In this document: piece by piece, positions 14,882 to 26,400 of the stretch
Numbering within the stretch: the first letter of the stretch is position 1
Layout of the letters: each line of letters starts with the position of its first letter
Assembly: GCA_020161935.1 (NCBI GenBank)
Contig: JAIUNI010000009.1
Location: 1-64,000 of the forward strand
Direction: 5' to 3'
Origin: Chloroflexota bacterium
GTDB lineage: Bacteria; Chloroflexota; Anaerolineae; Aggregatilineales; Phototrophicaceae
DNA: 64,000 bases
Notes under the pieces: model-generated
Databases searched by the model: none
Told to the model about the DNA's origin: nothing
The model's input: the letters and a program-made list of their open reading frames with translations, nothing else
Translations under genes and position numbers: made by a program

Positions 14882-17206
14882 TCACTGAATGTTGAGTGTA
14901 CTAATCGGAATCCGCCCGTTCTCAATCACCGTGCCGTCACTGTCCACCGCGCCCAACCATTGACCGGCCGTATCCTGTACCCCCACGCTGACCACATACT
15001 CGCCTTTGGGGGCATCCGGCGGGATCGTCATCACACACTCGTCAAAGAAAACCGTTTCGCCGGCTGACCAACGTTTAAAGGGGTAGGTATCTTGCCGGGG
15101 TTCACCCCCGCATTGGTAGACCGTATTCGTCGAAGCCTGTATGAGCAGGTAAACACGAACGTAGGCATCAGTAGGTACATCTCGCACCAGCCAATTGACC
15201 GAGGGGATGTAATACGTCGGCTGGTTTTGGAGGGTGAGCGTCGTCGGCGCGTTGTACTTGAGCAGTTGTAACCCGCCCCCGATGATGCCCTTATTCACAG
15301 GGCAGTTAACTGCTACTCCCAGCCCTTCGCTCAGTTGGGCGAGCTGAATAGGTGTTCCGGTCGCGGTCGTCGTCGCGATGCCGTTGATATTCTGGGCTTG
15401 TAACCACTGAATATCGAGGTTGATGGGCGGTTCGCGCCGCGCGATGCAGTTCGGGATTTCGGTATGCAGGACGATCACTTGATCGGTCGGCCAACGGGTC
15501 GTTGGGAGTAAGCCGCCCACCGGCACGGTGACGCACGAACTCGACTGCCCGCTGCCGGATAATGTCGTTTGTAGTGCGTAACTTTCGGTGAGCGGTTGGC
15601 TGGCCTTCACGTAAAGGTTGAGGTCAACCAATCCCGCGTCGGGCTGGGGTGTGATCTGATAGCCAACGACTTGTGGCAGTTCGTCCGGTGAAGGCTGGCT
15701 GACTGGCGTTACGTTTTGCAGCCGGTCAAACGCCTCTTGGGACATGACCGCCGCGCCGCGCGTCTGGTTGTCCTTGATGAGTATCCATGTACTGCCGAAC
15801 GCCACCACCAGCCAACAGGCCGTGACCAGTACGCCGCCCATCCTGCCGACCTGTGGCAGCCGTGCGGTCGCCAGCGCCCCAAAACCCGCCCCGACGATCA
15901 GGAGTAACGCCGGTAAGGCTGGCGCGTAATACCGGACGGGCGAGATGATAATCATGCTGTTGATGAAGTCCGGCGTGCCGTTGTTGAGGATGGCGCGGAA
16001 GATCACCAACCCGACCATAAGCAGTGCGTAAACCACTAGTAATCCAAAGGAGAGAAGCGCCGATTTCTCCCGCCGGTAAACCGCCCGCCCGATGCCGAAC
16101 AACCCGACCACCCCGCACACGCCCAGCAGCCCGATGTAGGCGAACAACACCGCGTTGCGCGGCTGTAACTGCCGGAGGGGACTCAGGTAATCCGCCAGCG
16201 TATCCTGTAAGGTGGCGGTTGTCATCAGGGCGACATGGCGGGGCGGTAAATTCAGGAGCGTACTTTGGATGGTCGCGTCGAGGTTCCGGTAGCGCCCGAA
16301 CAGGCTGCCATACTGGGCGAGGTTGAACACACCGATGCCCATGACCGCCAGCACCAGCACCACGCCGATGCCAATCGCGACCCGTTTTTGGCGCTGGGAT
16401 GCCCGCTGCCGTGACATCTGCACGAGGATGCCCGCGATGAGTAAGATGCTCATGCCCAGCATCAGCCAACCGCTGAGTTTGGAAAGCAGCCCCAACACCG
16501 CGACCACTAGGAGGCCGACCAAGTTCCTGACCAACCCGCCTCGCTGGTGAATCAGCCTTGCACACAACCATAGGTGGATGGCCCCCAGTGCCAGAATCAG
16601 GTTGTCGTTGTTGATCTGGCTGCCGACGATCACCGACGTGGGTTCGAAGGCCAACAACCCCGCGCCGAGCAGCGCCACATACGGCTTATCGGGGAATAAC
16701 ACACGCCCCGCCAGATAAGTAAACACAACCCCTACAATGCTCATTACGAGGCTGAGGAAGCGTAGGACATAACCGAGCGCGATGGTTCCTGTATACGGTG
16801 GGTCGTAGGCCGTAGTGGTTAATAAGCTGGTGAGGTTGGTGTTGTAACCGTCACAAACGGCTGTCGGGTTTAGCCCTGCTGGAACCGTCTGGTTGTCATC
16901 CAGCGCCGAGACAAACGGGAGCAGGATGAAGTAGTAAAGGGGCGGTTGGCTGGAGTTGTTACGATCCGGTGTCGCGTCCTCCGCCAGCACGGGAAGCTGC
17001 CCTTCATCTCGCAGGGAACGTACCACCCGCAAGAAATCCGCCTCGTGATACTGCCATAAGGGCTGCTGGGTGATGTAAAGCGCCCCCAACACGATCTTGA
17101 GCAGGACAATCAGGATAAGCAGTTGTCGGGGGGAGAAAGCGCGAATAGCTTGGATCACAGCATCTTTATTGGGGTTAGGCACGGGCGAAAAAGACCTTCT
17201 AATCAT
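14882..17206 (-). CDS. GT-C fold glycosyltransferase (GT39/PMT/ArnT-like)
   Basis: About 774 residues from the ATG at 17206, which has GGAAG six nt upstream; an in-frame GTG at 17221 is the alternative. The N-terminal ~480 residues carry about eleven membrane helices. The first outer loop has the acidic motif of lipid-phosphosugar-using GT-C enzymes (WQYHEADFLRVVRSLRDEGQLP, about 55-76), followed by NNSSQPPLYYFILLPF, typical of the PMT_2/ArnT group. The C-terminal ~280 residues form a soluble outer beta-rich part ending in GVQDTAGQWLGAVDSDGT. It would transfer a sugar from a polyprenyl-phosphate donor to a protein or glycan outside the membrane. The acceptor could be the Thr-rich linkers of neighbouring proteins, but that is speculation. 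Confidence 0.8.
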   Translation of the reverse strand: MIRRSFSPVPNPNKDAVIQAIRAFSPRQLLILIVLLKIVLGALYITQQPLWQYHEADFLRVVRSLRDEGQLPVLAEDATPDRNNSSQPPLYYFILLPFVSALDDNQTVPAGLNPTAVCDGYNTNLTSLLTTTAYDPPYTGTIALGYVLRFLSLVMSIVGVVFTYLAGRVLFPDKPYVALLGAGLLAFEPTSVIVGSQINNDNLILALGAIHLWLCARLIHQRGGLVRNLVGLLVVAVLGLLSKLSGWLMLGMSILLIAGILVQMSRQRASQRQKRVAIGIGVVLVLAVMGIGVFNLAQYGSLFGRYRNLDATIQSTLLNLPPRHVALMTTATLQDTLADYLSPLRQLQPRNAVLFAYIGLLGVCGVVGLFGIGRAVYRREKSALLSFGLLVVYALLMVGLVIFRAILNNGTPDFINSMIIISPVRYYAPALPALLLIVGAGFGALATARLPQVGRMGGVLVTACWLVVAFGSTWILIKDNQTRGAAVMSQEAFDRLQNVTPVSQPSPDELPQVVGYQITPQPDAGLVDLNLYVKASQPLTESYALQTTLSGSGQSSSCVTVPVGGLLPTTRWPTDQVIVLHTEIPNCIARREPPINLDIQWLQAQNINGIATTTATGTPIQLAQLSEGLGVAVNCPVNKGIIGGGLQLLKYNAPTTLTLQNQPTYYIPSVNWLVRDVPTDAYVRVYLLIQASTNTVYQCGGEPRQDTYPFKRWSAGETVFFDECVMTIPPDAPKGEYVVSVGVQDTAGQWLGAVDSDGTVIENGRIPISTLNIQ

Positions 17207-17455
17207 ATGCCGCTTCCACACAATCTGCTAGTGTTGGGTAGTCGGGAAGTAGAAAGCCAATTATGAAGATTGACCTTCGGCCTATTCCGCATTTGAGCGA
17301 AAAAGCATATCCTCAACGATTGCGAAACGTAAAAATTGACTATACTCAAAAGATAGACCGTAACTTTTTCCATTATCTGACGGTAATTAAGTTAGTTCAC
17401 GAAATTAATATGGCCTCTAGCCAATCACAATTGTAAAGCTCGTTCGGAGGAATTC

Positions 17456-20400
17456 ATGAGGGCGTATACCCACCGTCTACTCACGTTCGCCATTCAGTGC
17501 GCGATGATTGTCGCGTTGACGTTCGTCTTATCCGGTCACTCCATGGCACAGGATGTCCCCCCGGAAACACCTGCACCCACCGAAACCGGAACGGTCGCGC
17601 CAACAGACGCGCCGACTGAAATCCCGACGGTGATACCCACCAACGTGCCGACCGAAGTCCCTACGGAAGTCGTGACCGACGTACCGAGCGAAGCGGTGAC
17701 GGCTGAACCGACCACCGTTCCAACCGATGTGACCACCACGCCGGATGCGGTAACGGAGACTCCGCTGACTCCCGCCCCGACTGATTCGACGACTTTGCCA
17801 CCCGCAACACCTGTCAACCCTGACCTTTTCGTCGATGACTTCCAAGATGCGGAAGCCTCCGGTTGGGTGCTGACCTCCGGTTGGGCCGTGGTTGAAGATG
17901 CCGGAAACTACGTGTTAGGCACAACCGGCGCGAACGAGACGGCTATGCTCACGGGCATGGCGTGGCCTTACTACACGCTTTCCTTCCGCGTGCTGGGCAG
18001 CGTTCAATTGAGCATGACAGCCGGTGGCAGCACCTACCAGATCAAGGTTGCGGCTGATGGAGCCACCAGCCTGTCTAAAGATGGTGTCCTGCTGGCGGAG
18101 GCTGCTGGTGTGGCTGTTACCGAAGGGACAGCCGAGCCAACTCCCGCTTGGCATACGGTGAACATTTTAGCCCCCGGCAATTTACTGGCGGTCAAGGTTG
18201 ATGACCTCACGCCGATTAGCGCGGCTGATCCAGCGCTGCTGGGCATGGGGCCGTTGGTCTTTTCAACCGACGCAGCGAATACAGCTCCTGTCGCACTGGA
18301 TGATATTAACATCCGACGTTTGGATGCTCCGCCACCTGCACCCACACCCGAACCGACCTTAGCAGTGGGTACGCTGCCGCCACCGCCCGAATTGACACCG
18401 GAAGTCACGGTTGAGGCGACGGTTGAAGTCACTGCCGAGGCGACGGTCGAAGCGACCGCAGAAGTCACGCCCGAAGCAACGGTCGAAGCCACCGCCGAGG
18501 CGACGGTTGAACCGCTGGGACTGGGTGACGATATTCGAGCCAAGCTGCCGACGGCACTGGTTGACGCGCTCGACCTGTATACGGCGGGCGATATTGAAGG
18601 CGCTCAAGCGGCACTGGCGGATTACTTCATCATTGTGGACGACCAACAGCGTATCCAAGTCACCATTTGGGCGGTGGATGAATCGGCTGCGGCTGCGATT
18701 GCCGGTGGCATTCCGGCTTCCGGTGGTGCGCTGCTGGAAGCATTCAGCGTGCAGTTGCAAGCCTTCCTAACGCTCGATGGCTTGATGACATTCATTCACT
18801 CGCCCGATGTGCGCTTTATTGAACTGCCGCCCCGCGCCGTTTCGACCAGCAGTGCGCTGCGCCAACAAATGGAGGTGCAGGGGACAGGGCAGGGTACGGG
18901 AACCGAAGTGACGGAAGCGCTGGATACCACCGGCGCAGTCGCTTGGCATCAGGCGAACATTAAGGGCGCGGGTGTCGGCATCGCGGTCATTGATACCGGC
19001 TTTGGCTACAACGCTGCTTTGCCTAATACGACTCCTGTTGGGGATGCGGGTGAATATGCCTGTATGTTCAATAACACGATTAATAACCTGAGCGGTGTTT
19101 CAGGTGATACCACGCACGGTTTGAATATGGTGCAGGTGCTGTGCGATATGGCACCTTTGTCTAACGTCTATATGTACAAAGCGACCAACGCGACTAACTT
19201 GCGTGCCGCCGTTTTGAACGCCCGCACCAATAACGCGGTCAAAGTAATCGTCATCGCGATGGATTTGGGGGCTTCGGTCAGCCCCGGTGACGGCACGGGC
19301 GGCGGCGTGGAAGATTTGCTGTACGCTGAACTGGCAAGCGCGCGGGCAGCAGGTAAGATCGTCATCGCCAGCGCGGGTAACAATCAGGGTCGCTACATCA
19401 CCTTGAACTATACCAGCGGCGGTGTAACCGTTCCAATGACCGTTTATCCGGGCGATACCATCCATATTAGCTGGAATAATTGGTCGGGCAGCACCGTTAA
19501 TTTCCCTTCGACCTTAAGCGGTGATTTCTCCGCGACGATCAATAGCAGTCGTCCTGCTGCACCTCGCAACGCATTTCCTGTCAGTACTTCAAACTGTCCT
19601 ACCGGACCCTGTAGCGTAACATTGAATCTTTCCGGTAATGCGGCCAGCATTGTCCAAGTTCAAATCGCTGGCAGCGGCGTGATCACCTCATCGGGTGTGA
19701 ATCCTTTGTCTGCACTCGCGACCGCCGGTAATATCGCGCGTCCTGCCGACTCGCCAAACGTGATCGCGGTCGGTGCGGTGTGTAACGACTCCAGCATGAG
19801 CTTGAACCTCGAAAGTACCAGTGCCCAAGGCCCCGCTTTCGCAGCCGGGGGTACGTTGAATGTGTTAGGCCCCAGCTTTACGCGCAGCCAAATTAAGCCG
19901 GATTTAAGCGGCCCATCACACGTCAGCTTGTTCAATAACCCGGTGGACAGTTTCAATTGCAGCGACCCCGCAGGCTTTAGCGGTACATCCTCGGCTGCGG
20001 CGCACGTGGCCGGTATGGCGGCGTTGTTGGTCTCGAACACCAATGCCAGTATGTCCGATTTCGACGGGACGACCAGCGCGGCCTTCGATGCTGTAAAAGA
20101 TTATATGCAAACGCATACGGTTGATAATGTGAGTGTTCCGGCTTTTGCGGTCGGATATGATACGGCCTATGGCGCGGGATTAACGGTGCTGGGCAATCCG
20201 GCATATGACCTGCGGAACACAATCGTGGCGCGTGCTGCCGCGGTTGATGCGCTGCCAGCAACCTGCGTTTCGCCCGTGTATGTTGGCTTGGCGAACCCCG
20301 GCGCACTGCAAGATGGCAGCATCACCGCGCCTTATGTGAGTATGAACGAGGCGATTGCGAAAGCGGCTGCGAACCAATGCGTGGTGGTGCTGCCCGGTGA

Positions 20401-23400
20401 ATATGTGGCGCAGATTTACGCGAACGACAGCCATCTGACTCCGGCGGTTATCAGCTACGAGTCGGCGACCTCCTTCCCTGCAAGTGTTGTCGTCGGAAAT
20501 GTGACACTCACCGGACAGTCAAACCTGTGGTCGGTTTTCCAATCCCCCATTTTCATTGATGACAATGATGTGATTGTGGATGGCTTTGTCGCCCAACGCG
20601 CGGGTATTTTGACCGACAGCGCATCGGGAATATCGATCCGTACCGAGACCCCTGCGCTTCGTATCCGTAATTCGACCAATACAGTCGTTCAAAATTCAAC
20701 GTTCCTGCTGTACAAGTCGCCGGGAACCGTGACGGATACGACCGGGGTTCAGATCAAAGGCAGCCTGTTCAGCGGATTTATTATTCCAACGGTAGGCAGT
20801 GGTTCGTTTACCTCACCGCAAAAGAACAGCGCGATTTTAGAATTTACCAATTCGACGGGTGCGCTGGTTAGCAACAACATTTTCCAGAACAGCACAATCC
20901 CTTCAACGTACGATACGCCTAATCCGTGGCAGCCAGCCATTATTGGTGTGCGTTACAGTGGTATCCGTTTCTACAACAATCAGTTTAAGAGTAACACCGC
21001 AGCGACCATCGTTGGTGTCAATCAATTGATAGGCGGACCCGGCTCTGCAAAATTAGACGACGAAGTTCAGTTTGTGAGCAGCCTGTTTAGTTCCAATACG
21101 CTCAACGGGCCGCTCCTGCACTTGTTTGTGCTGCCTAATCTGCGTTTCGTCAACAACACAGTTGTCAGTAACGTGATGCAGGCGGAGTCGTCAATCAGCC
21201 AAGACGCTTTCTCGTATGATGGTTATTTTGTCTACGGTAATCGTAATTCCGGCTTCGGCGATCTCGGCAGCCGCGAAGTTGAAATTCATAACAACCTGTT
21301 CTATGGCAATAGCCCGCTGCTCCGTGGGTTGCTCTCGGATGTCGCGTCAGGTATCAATATTGGTTGTAACGCAATCGGTGCTGGTGCTCCTGTGCGTAAC
21401 AACTGGTTCGTTCCCTTCATTGGCGCTAACAGCGCGACAAACACTCTACCCGGTGAATGCGTGAGCGCGGGTAAAATTGTCAACTCCATTGAAGAGTCGA
21501 TTAACCCCACAACCCTTTTCTTCGGTGCGGCGTTCGACGCGGCTCATCCGTTTCGTGTCCGCCCGACGGACTCCAGTACCCCGACACTCAAGGGGGCGAT
21601 TAACACCGGCGATGACCAAGCGCTGATTGATATTTTCGGTAGTGATCCGCTCACCGGTTATCAGGCGCAGATGGATTTGCGCGGCAGTATGCGCTGGAAT
21701 TTGGGTGTGAACCCCAATCCGACCTACCAGACAACGCACGTGGACATCGGTGCGTATGAATTGGGTACGGCGAGCGCTCCGGTTCCTGATCCGATCACAC
21801 GAACGGTCGCGGAAGATGCGGGTACAACCGTGTCCTTTACACTCACTGCGGTGGGCGGTTATACGCAAACCTTCGCCCTTTCGACCCTGCCGACCGAATA
21901 TGACCCGAACCCCGCCAACGGGTGTTTAGGCCAACCGGCACGTTTTGTCGCGCCCAATACCATTATTTACTGCCCGCCTGCGAACTTCCATACGCGCTAC
22001 GGAGCCGGTAATACGGATGTTCCGGTGGTCATCGGCTTTACGGTCGAGGATAAAGTTTTCAAACCGGGTGAATTGAACAGCAGCACCATCAGCTTGACCA
22101 TTACGCCACAGGAAGACGGTACACCGACGGCCACCGATTTCAACTCCCTGTCGGATTACTTCACGCCGATCACGCAGCAGCTTTCGCCCATCGTGCAATT
22201 TGGCAACTTCGCACTGAGCGGCACGGGGGGCAGTGTGGACTTTCCCTATACGTTCGCTTTCGGTGCGAAGATACCTACCCTAGGCGAAGAGGATGACTTA
22301 CTGAAAAACGGTCCTAGCGGTGACAGTACCGTTCAGGTGTTGACGGATGCTTTCGCCGCAGCCAACACCAACGGCGGCAAACTTATCTTGAATCCGGTCG
22401 CTGGTCGGCAAGGGTTCTATAAGTTTACGTATACGGTAACTGACCAAGACGGTGACGTGGGAACCGGTAACGGCACGATTGTAATTTTGCCGACGCTGGC
22501 GCAGGAAGGTGTTTACGACGATGCCAGCTTCAACTTCGTTTACACCGGCTCGGGATGGAATCCTTCATTCGTAGCCGGGGCGTATAACAACACGCTTCAC
22601 GCGACCAGTGCAGCGGGGAATACGCTGGAAATACCCTTCTCCGGTTCCGTGATCCGGTTCTATCTGCGCGGTTCAACCAGCGCATCTTCAACCTTAAAGA
22701 CCGCTTTCCAAATCGACATCGGCAGCGGCAGCAGCCCGTACGAAAGCTATAACAATACGAAAACAGCGCTCGGTGCTGGCTTTACCTGCGTGAACAGTTT
22801 GAACAGTTTGGCACCGGATGCGAATTCGGATGTGGTTAACTTTAGTGCCACAGGTGCGGCCTATACCATCACCTGCTCCGGTTTCCCAACCGGACAAGTC
22901 CACTCGGTACGTTTGACGACCAACAACGCGACCGCGCTGACGGTTGACCGTGCCGAAATTAGTGCCGGGGTGATGACTGCGGGTAAGGTCTACCAAGAAA
23001 ACAGCCCGAATATCACTTACACCGGTACATGGTTACAAGGTCCGAACGCCTCGATGCTGGGTGGCGCGTGGGCCTATACCAACCAGAACGGCGCAACCTT
23101 CAGCTTCAAGATTGATAGCAGCGTCGGGCGGGTCGTCTTCTACCGTACGGTTTACAATGCGCTGTACGGAACCTCGAACATCTATCTGGATGGCAACCTC
23201 GTCACGCCTATCGCGACGATGGTGAATAACAACAGCACCACGTTGAAGTTCGGGCAGCCTTTCATACTGACCATCGCCAACCCCGGTAATCATACGATCA
23301 CCGTACGCAACATGAGTGCGACCTACGGCAGCATCGACCAGATTACGACGCTGCCTATCGCACAGGCGATGGGAGTGGGTACCTATCAGGAAAATTACCC

Positions 23401-26400
23401 TGACCTAACCTACAGTGGAACATGGGTACAGGGTGCGAATGGGTCGATGTTGGGTGGCGCTTGGGCATACACCAATGAAAACAATGCGAGTGTGACCTTC
23501 AAGATCGACAGCAGTGTTTCGCGGATCGAACTGTACCGTGTGATCTACGCAGCGGGCGTTTACGGTACGATGAGCGTTTATCTTGACGGTAGTCCAATCC
23601 CGTTGACGACGATCCCGAATAACACCAGCGCGACGCTGCTGTTCGGGCAGCCGATTGTCATCAACATTCCAACGCCGGGCGCTCATACCGTCCGGTTGCA
23701 AAACATCGGCGCGACCTACGGCAGTATCGACCAGATCAAGCTGTTGGGAGCGGTTCAACCGCTGACCACCACCCCCGGTGTGTATCAGGAAAACGACCTG
23801 AACTTGATCTATACGGGCAAGTGGACACAAGCCGCTCACGCTTCCGCCATAAGTGGACGCTGGGCATATACCAACGAATCGGGCGCAAGTGTCAGCTTCA
23901 AGATCGACAGTAGTGTTTCGCGCGTGGTCATTTACCGTACGACCTATCTGACAGGTTCGTACGGCACGATGAATGTTTATGTTGACGACGACCCAACACC
24001 CATCGCGATGGTCAATACTTCTGCATCCCTCCAATTCGGACAGACGTTCGTTCTGGATGTGACACCGGGTAACCATACCATCAAGATTCAAAATGTGGGA
24101 ACGACCTATGGCAGCATCGACCAAATCCGGCTGCTGGGTTCATTGGCGGACTTGGGGCCGGGGACGTATCAGGACAATGACCTGAACCTGACCTATACGG
24201 GCAACTGGACTGCTGACGTGAATGCCTCAATGTTGGGCGGTACGCGGCGTTACACCAATCAGCCAACGGCCTCGTTCAAGTTCACGGTGAATAATTCGGT
24301 TGAACGGATTGTTTTCTACCGGACAACGGCGGTCGGTTGGGGTTCGATGCAGATCGAAGTCAACGGTGTGGCAGTACTGCCAAATATGATTAACGTCGGG
24401 ACAGCGACCAGCTTTGGTCAACCGTTTATGGTGACCATTCCATTGCCTGCCAATGGTGTCGAAATCGAGGTCACGAATTTGGAAGCCAAGTTCAGTGATA
24501 TTGACCAGATCGTGCTGCTCGGCGCGCCAGAACGCTTGAGTTCTTCGTCGGGTGTTATTCAAGACACGAGTACAGCATTTACCTACACAGGTAATTGGAT
24601 TTCGCAAGCGAATACGCTGGCGTTAGGCGGCACACGGCGCTACACGAGCGAAAACAACGCTGAAGTCAGCTTCCTGATCAATAACACCGTCAGCCGCATC
24701 GTGATCTACCGCACGGTTTTCCAAGCGCCGAGCTTTGGGACGATGCAGGTTTACATTGATGGGAGTCTCCATCCCGATATTAATCAGCGAACTATACCGA
24801 ATACAGGCAGTAGTTCAGTGGCGTATGGTCGTCCATTCGAAATCACTATTCCTTCGACGGGTAATCACAAGATTAGTATCCGAAACGTGGGAACGACCTT
24901 CGGTGACATTGACCAAATCTTGCTGCTGCCTGCGGCAACCCGCTTGACGGCAGGGGCAAATGGGACATCCTATCAGGATAACCATGAGGATATTACCTAT
25001 ACCGGAACATGGGTCTACGGCACACACGCGAGTATGTCGGGTAATAGCTGGCACTACACCACCCAGAATGGTGCGGAGTTCAGCTTCGACATCGACAGTT
25101 CGGTTGGGCGTATCGTGTTTTACCGTCCGCTGTACTTGGCTGGCGTGTATGGCACGATGCAGGTGTTCGTGGACGGCGTGTTGTCGACCACCATCGCCAA
25201 TAACACCAGTACAACCCTGCTCTTTAAGCAGCCGTTTGTGATGCTGATCGGCACACCGGGCGATCATACGATCACGGTGCGTAATATCGGCACGACTTAT
25301 GGGGTGATCGACCAGATTGACCTGCTGCCGCCAACAACAACGATGACGGATAGCCCCGGTGTGTATCAGGAAGACAATGTGAACCTGACGTACCGTGGTG
25401 TGTGGACGCAGTTCGCATCGGCGCAGATGTTAAGCGGCGCTTGGCGCTTTACCAGCGACCCGAACGGCAGCGTGACCTTCGACATTGACAGCAGCGTGTC
25501 CCGTATTGTGGTTTACCGTGCGACGGCTCCAACATACGGTTCAATGCAGGTGTTTCTTGACAACAGCGCAACGGCGCTTGTCACGATACCGAATAACACC
25601 AGCACCGCGTTGATGGTCGGGCAGCCGTTTGAGTTCAATATTCCGACTCCGGGGGCGCATACCGTCACCATTAAGAATGTGGGCGCGACGATCAGTGGTA
25701 TTGACCAGATCTCGCTCCTAGGTGCGCCGGAGCGCTTGGGCCTAGACGACTACCAAGAAGATGATCCAGCGCTGGTGTACAGCAATAACTGGGTACAGGC
25801 CGCGAACGCCTCAGCCTTCGGTGGCAGTTGGCGCTATACCAATGTGGCAAATGCCACCGTCAAGTTTGACATTGACGCGACGGTCGGGCGTGTGGTCGTT
25901 TACCGTTCTACAAATGTGGCACCGACCTATGGTTCGATGCAGGTCTTCCTTGATGGCAACCTGACTACGCCAATCGCGACTATCTCCAGTGTGAGCGCGA
26001 CGGCGCTTCACAAGCAGCCTTATGTCGTGACGATTGCCAATCCGGGTAATCACACAATTACAATTAGGAACGTTGCTGCAACGTACAGTGGCATTGACCA
26101 GATCACACTGCTTGAGCCTGCCGCCGAGTTGGTGGTGGGCGACTACCAAGAAAGCTCGCTCGACCTCGCGTACAATGGTACGTGGACGCAGGGCGCGAAC
26201 GCCAATATGCTCGGCAGCGCGTGGGCTTACACCAACACGGCAGGGTCGAGTGTCAGCTTCAAGGTGGATGACAGCGTGGTCAAGCGGATGATTGTTTACC
26301 GCACGACCAGCACCACTGGTGTGTATGGCACCATGCAGGTGTTGTTGAACGGTGTGGTGGCTGTCACCATGAATAACGCAACACCGAGCCTGATGTACCG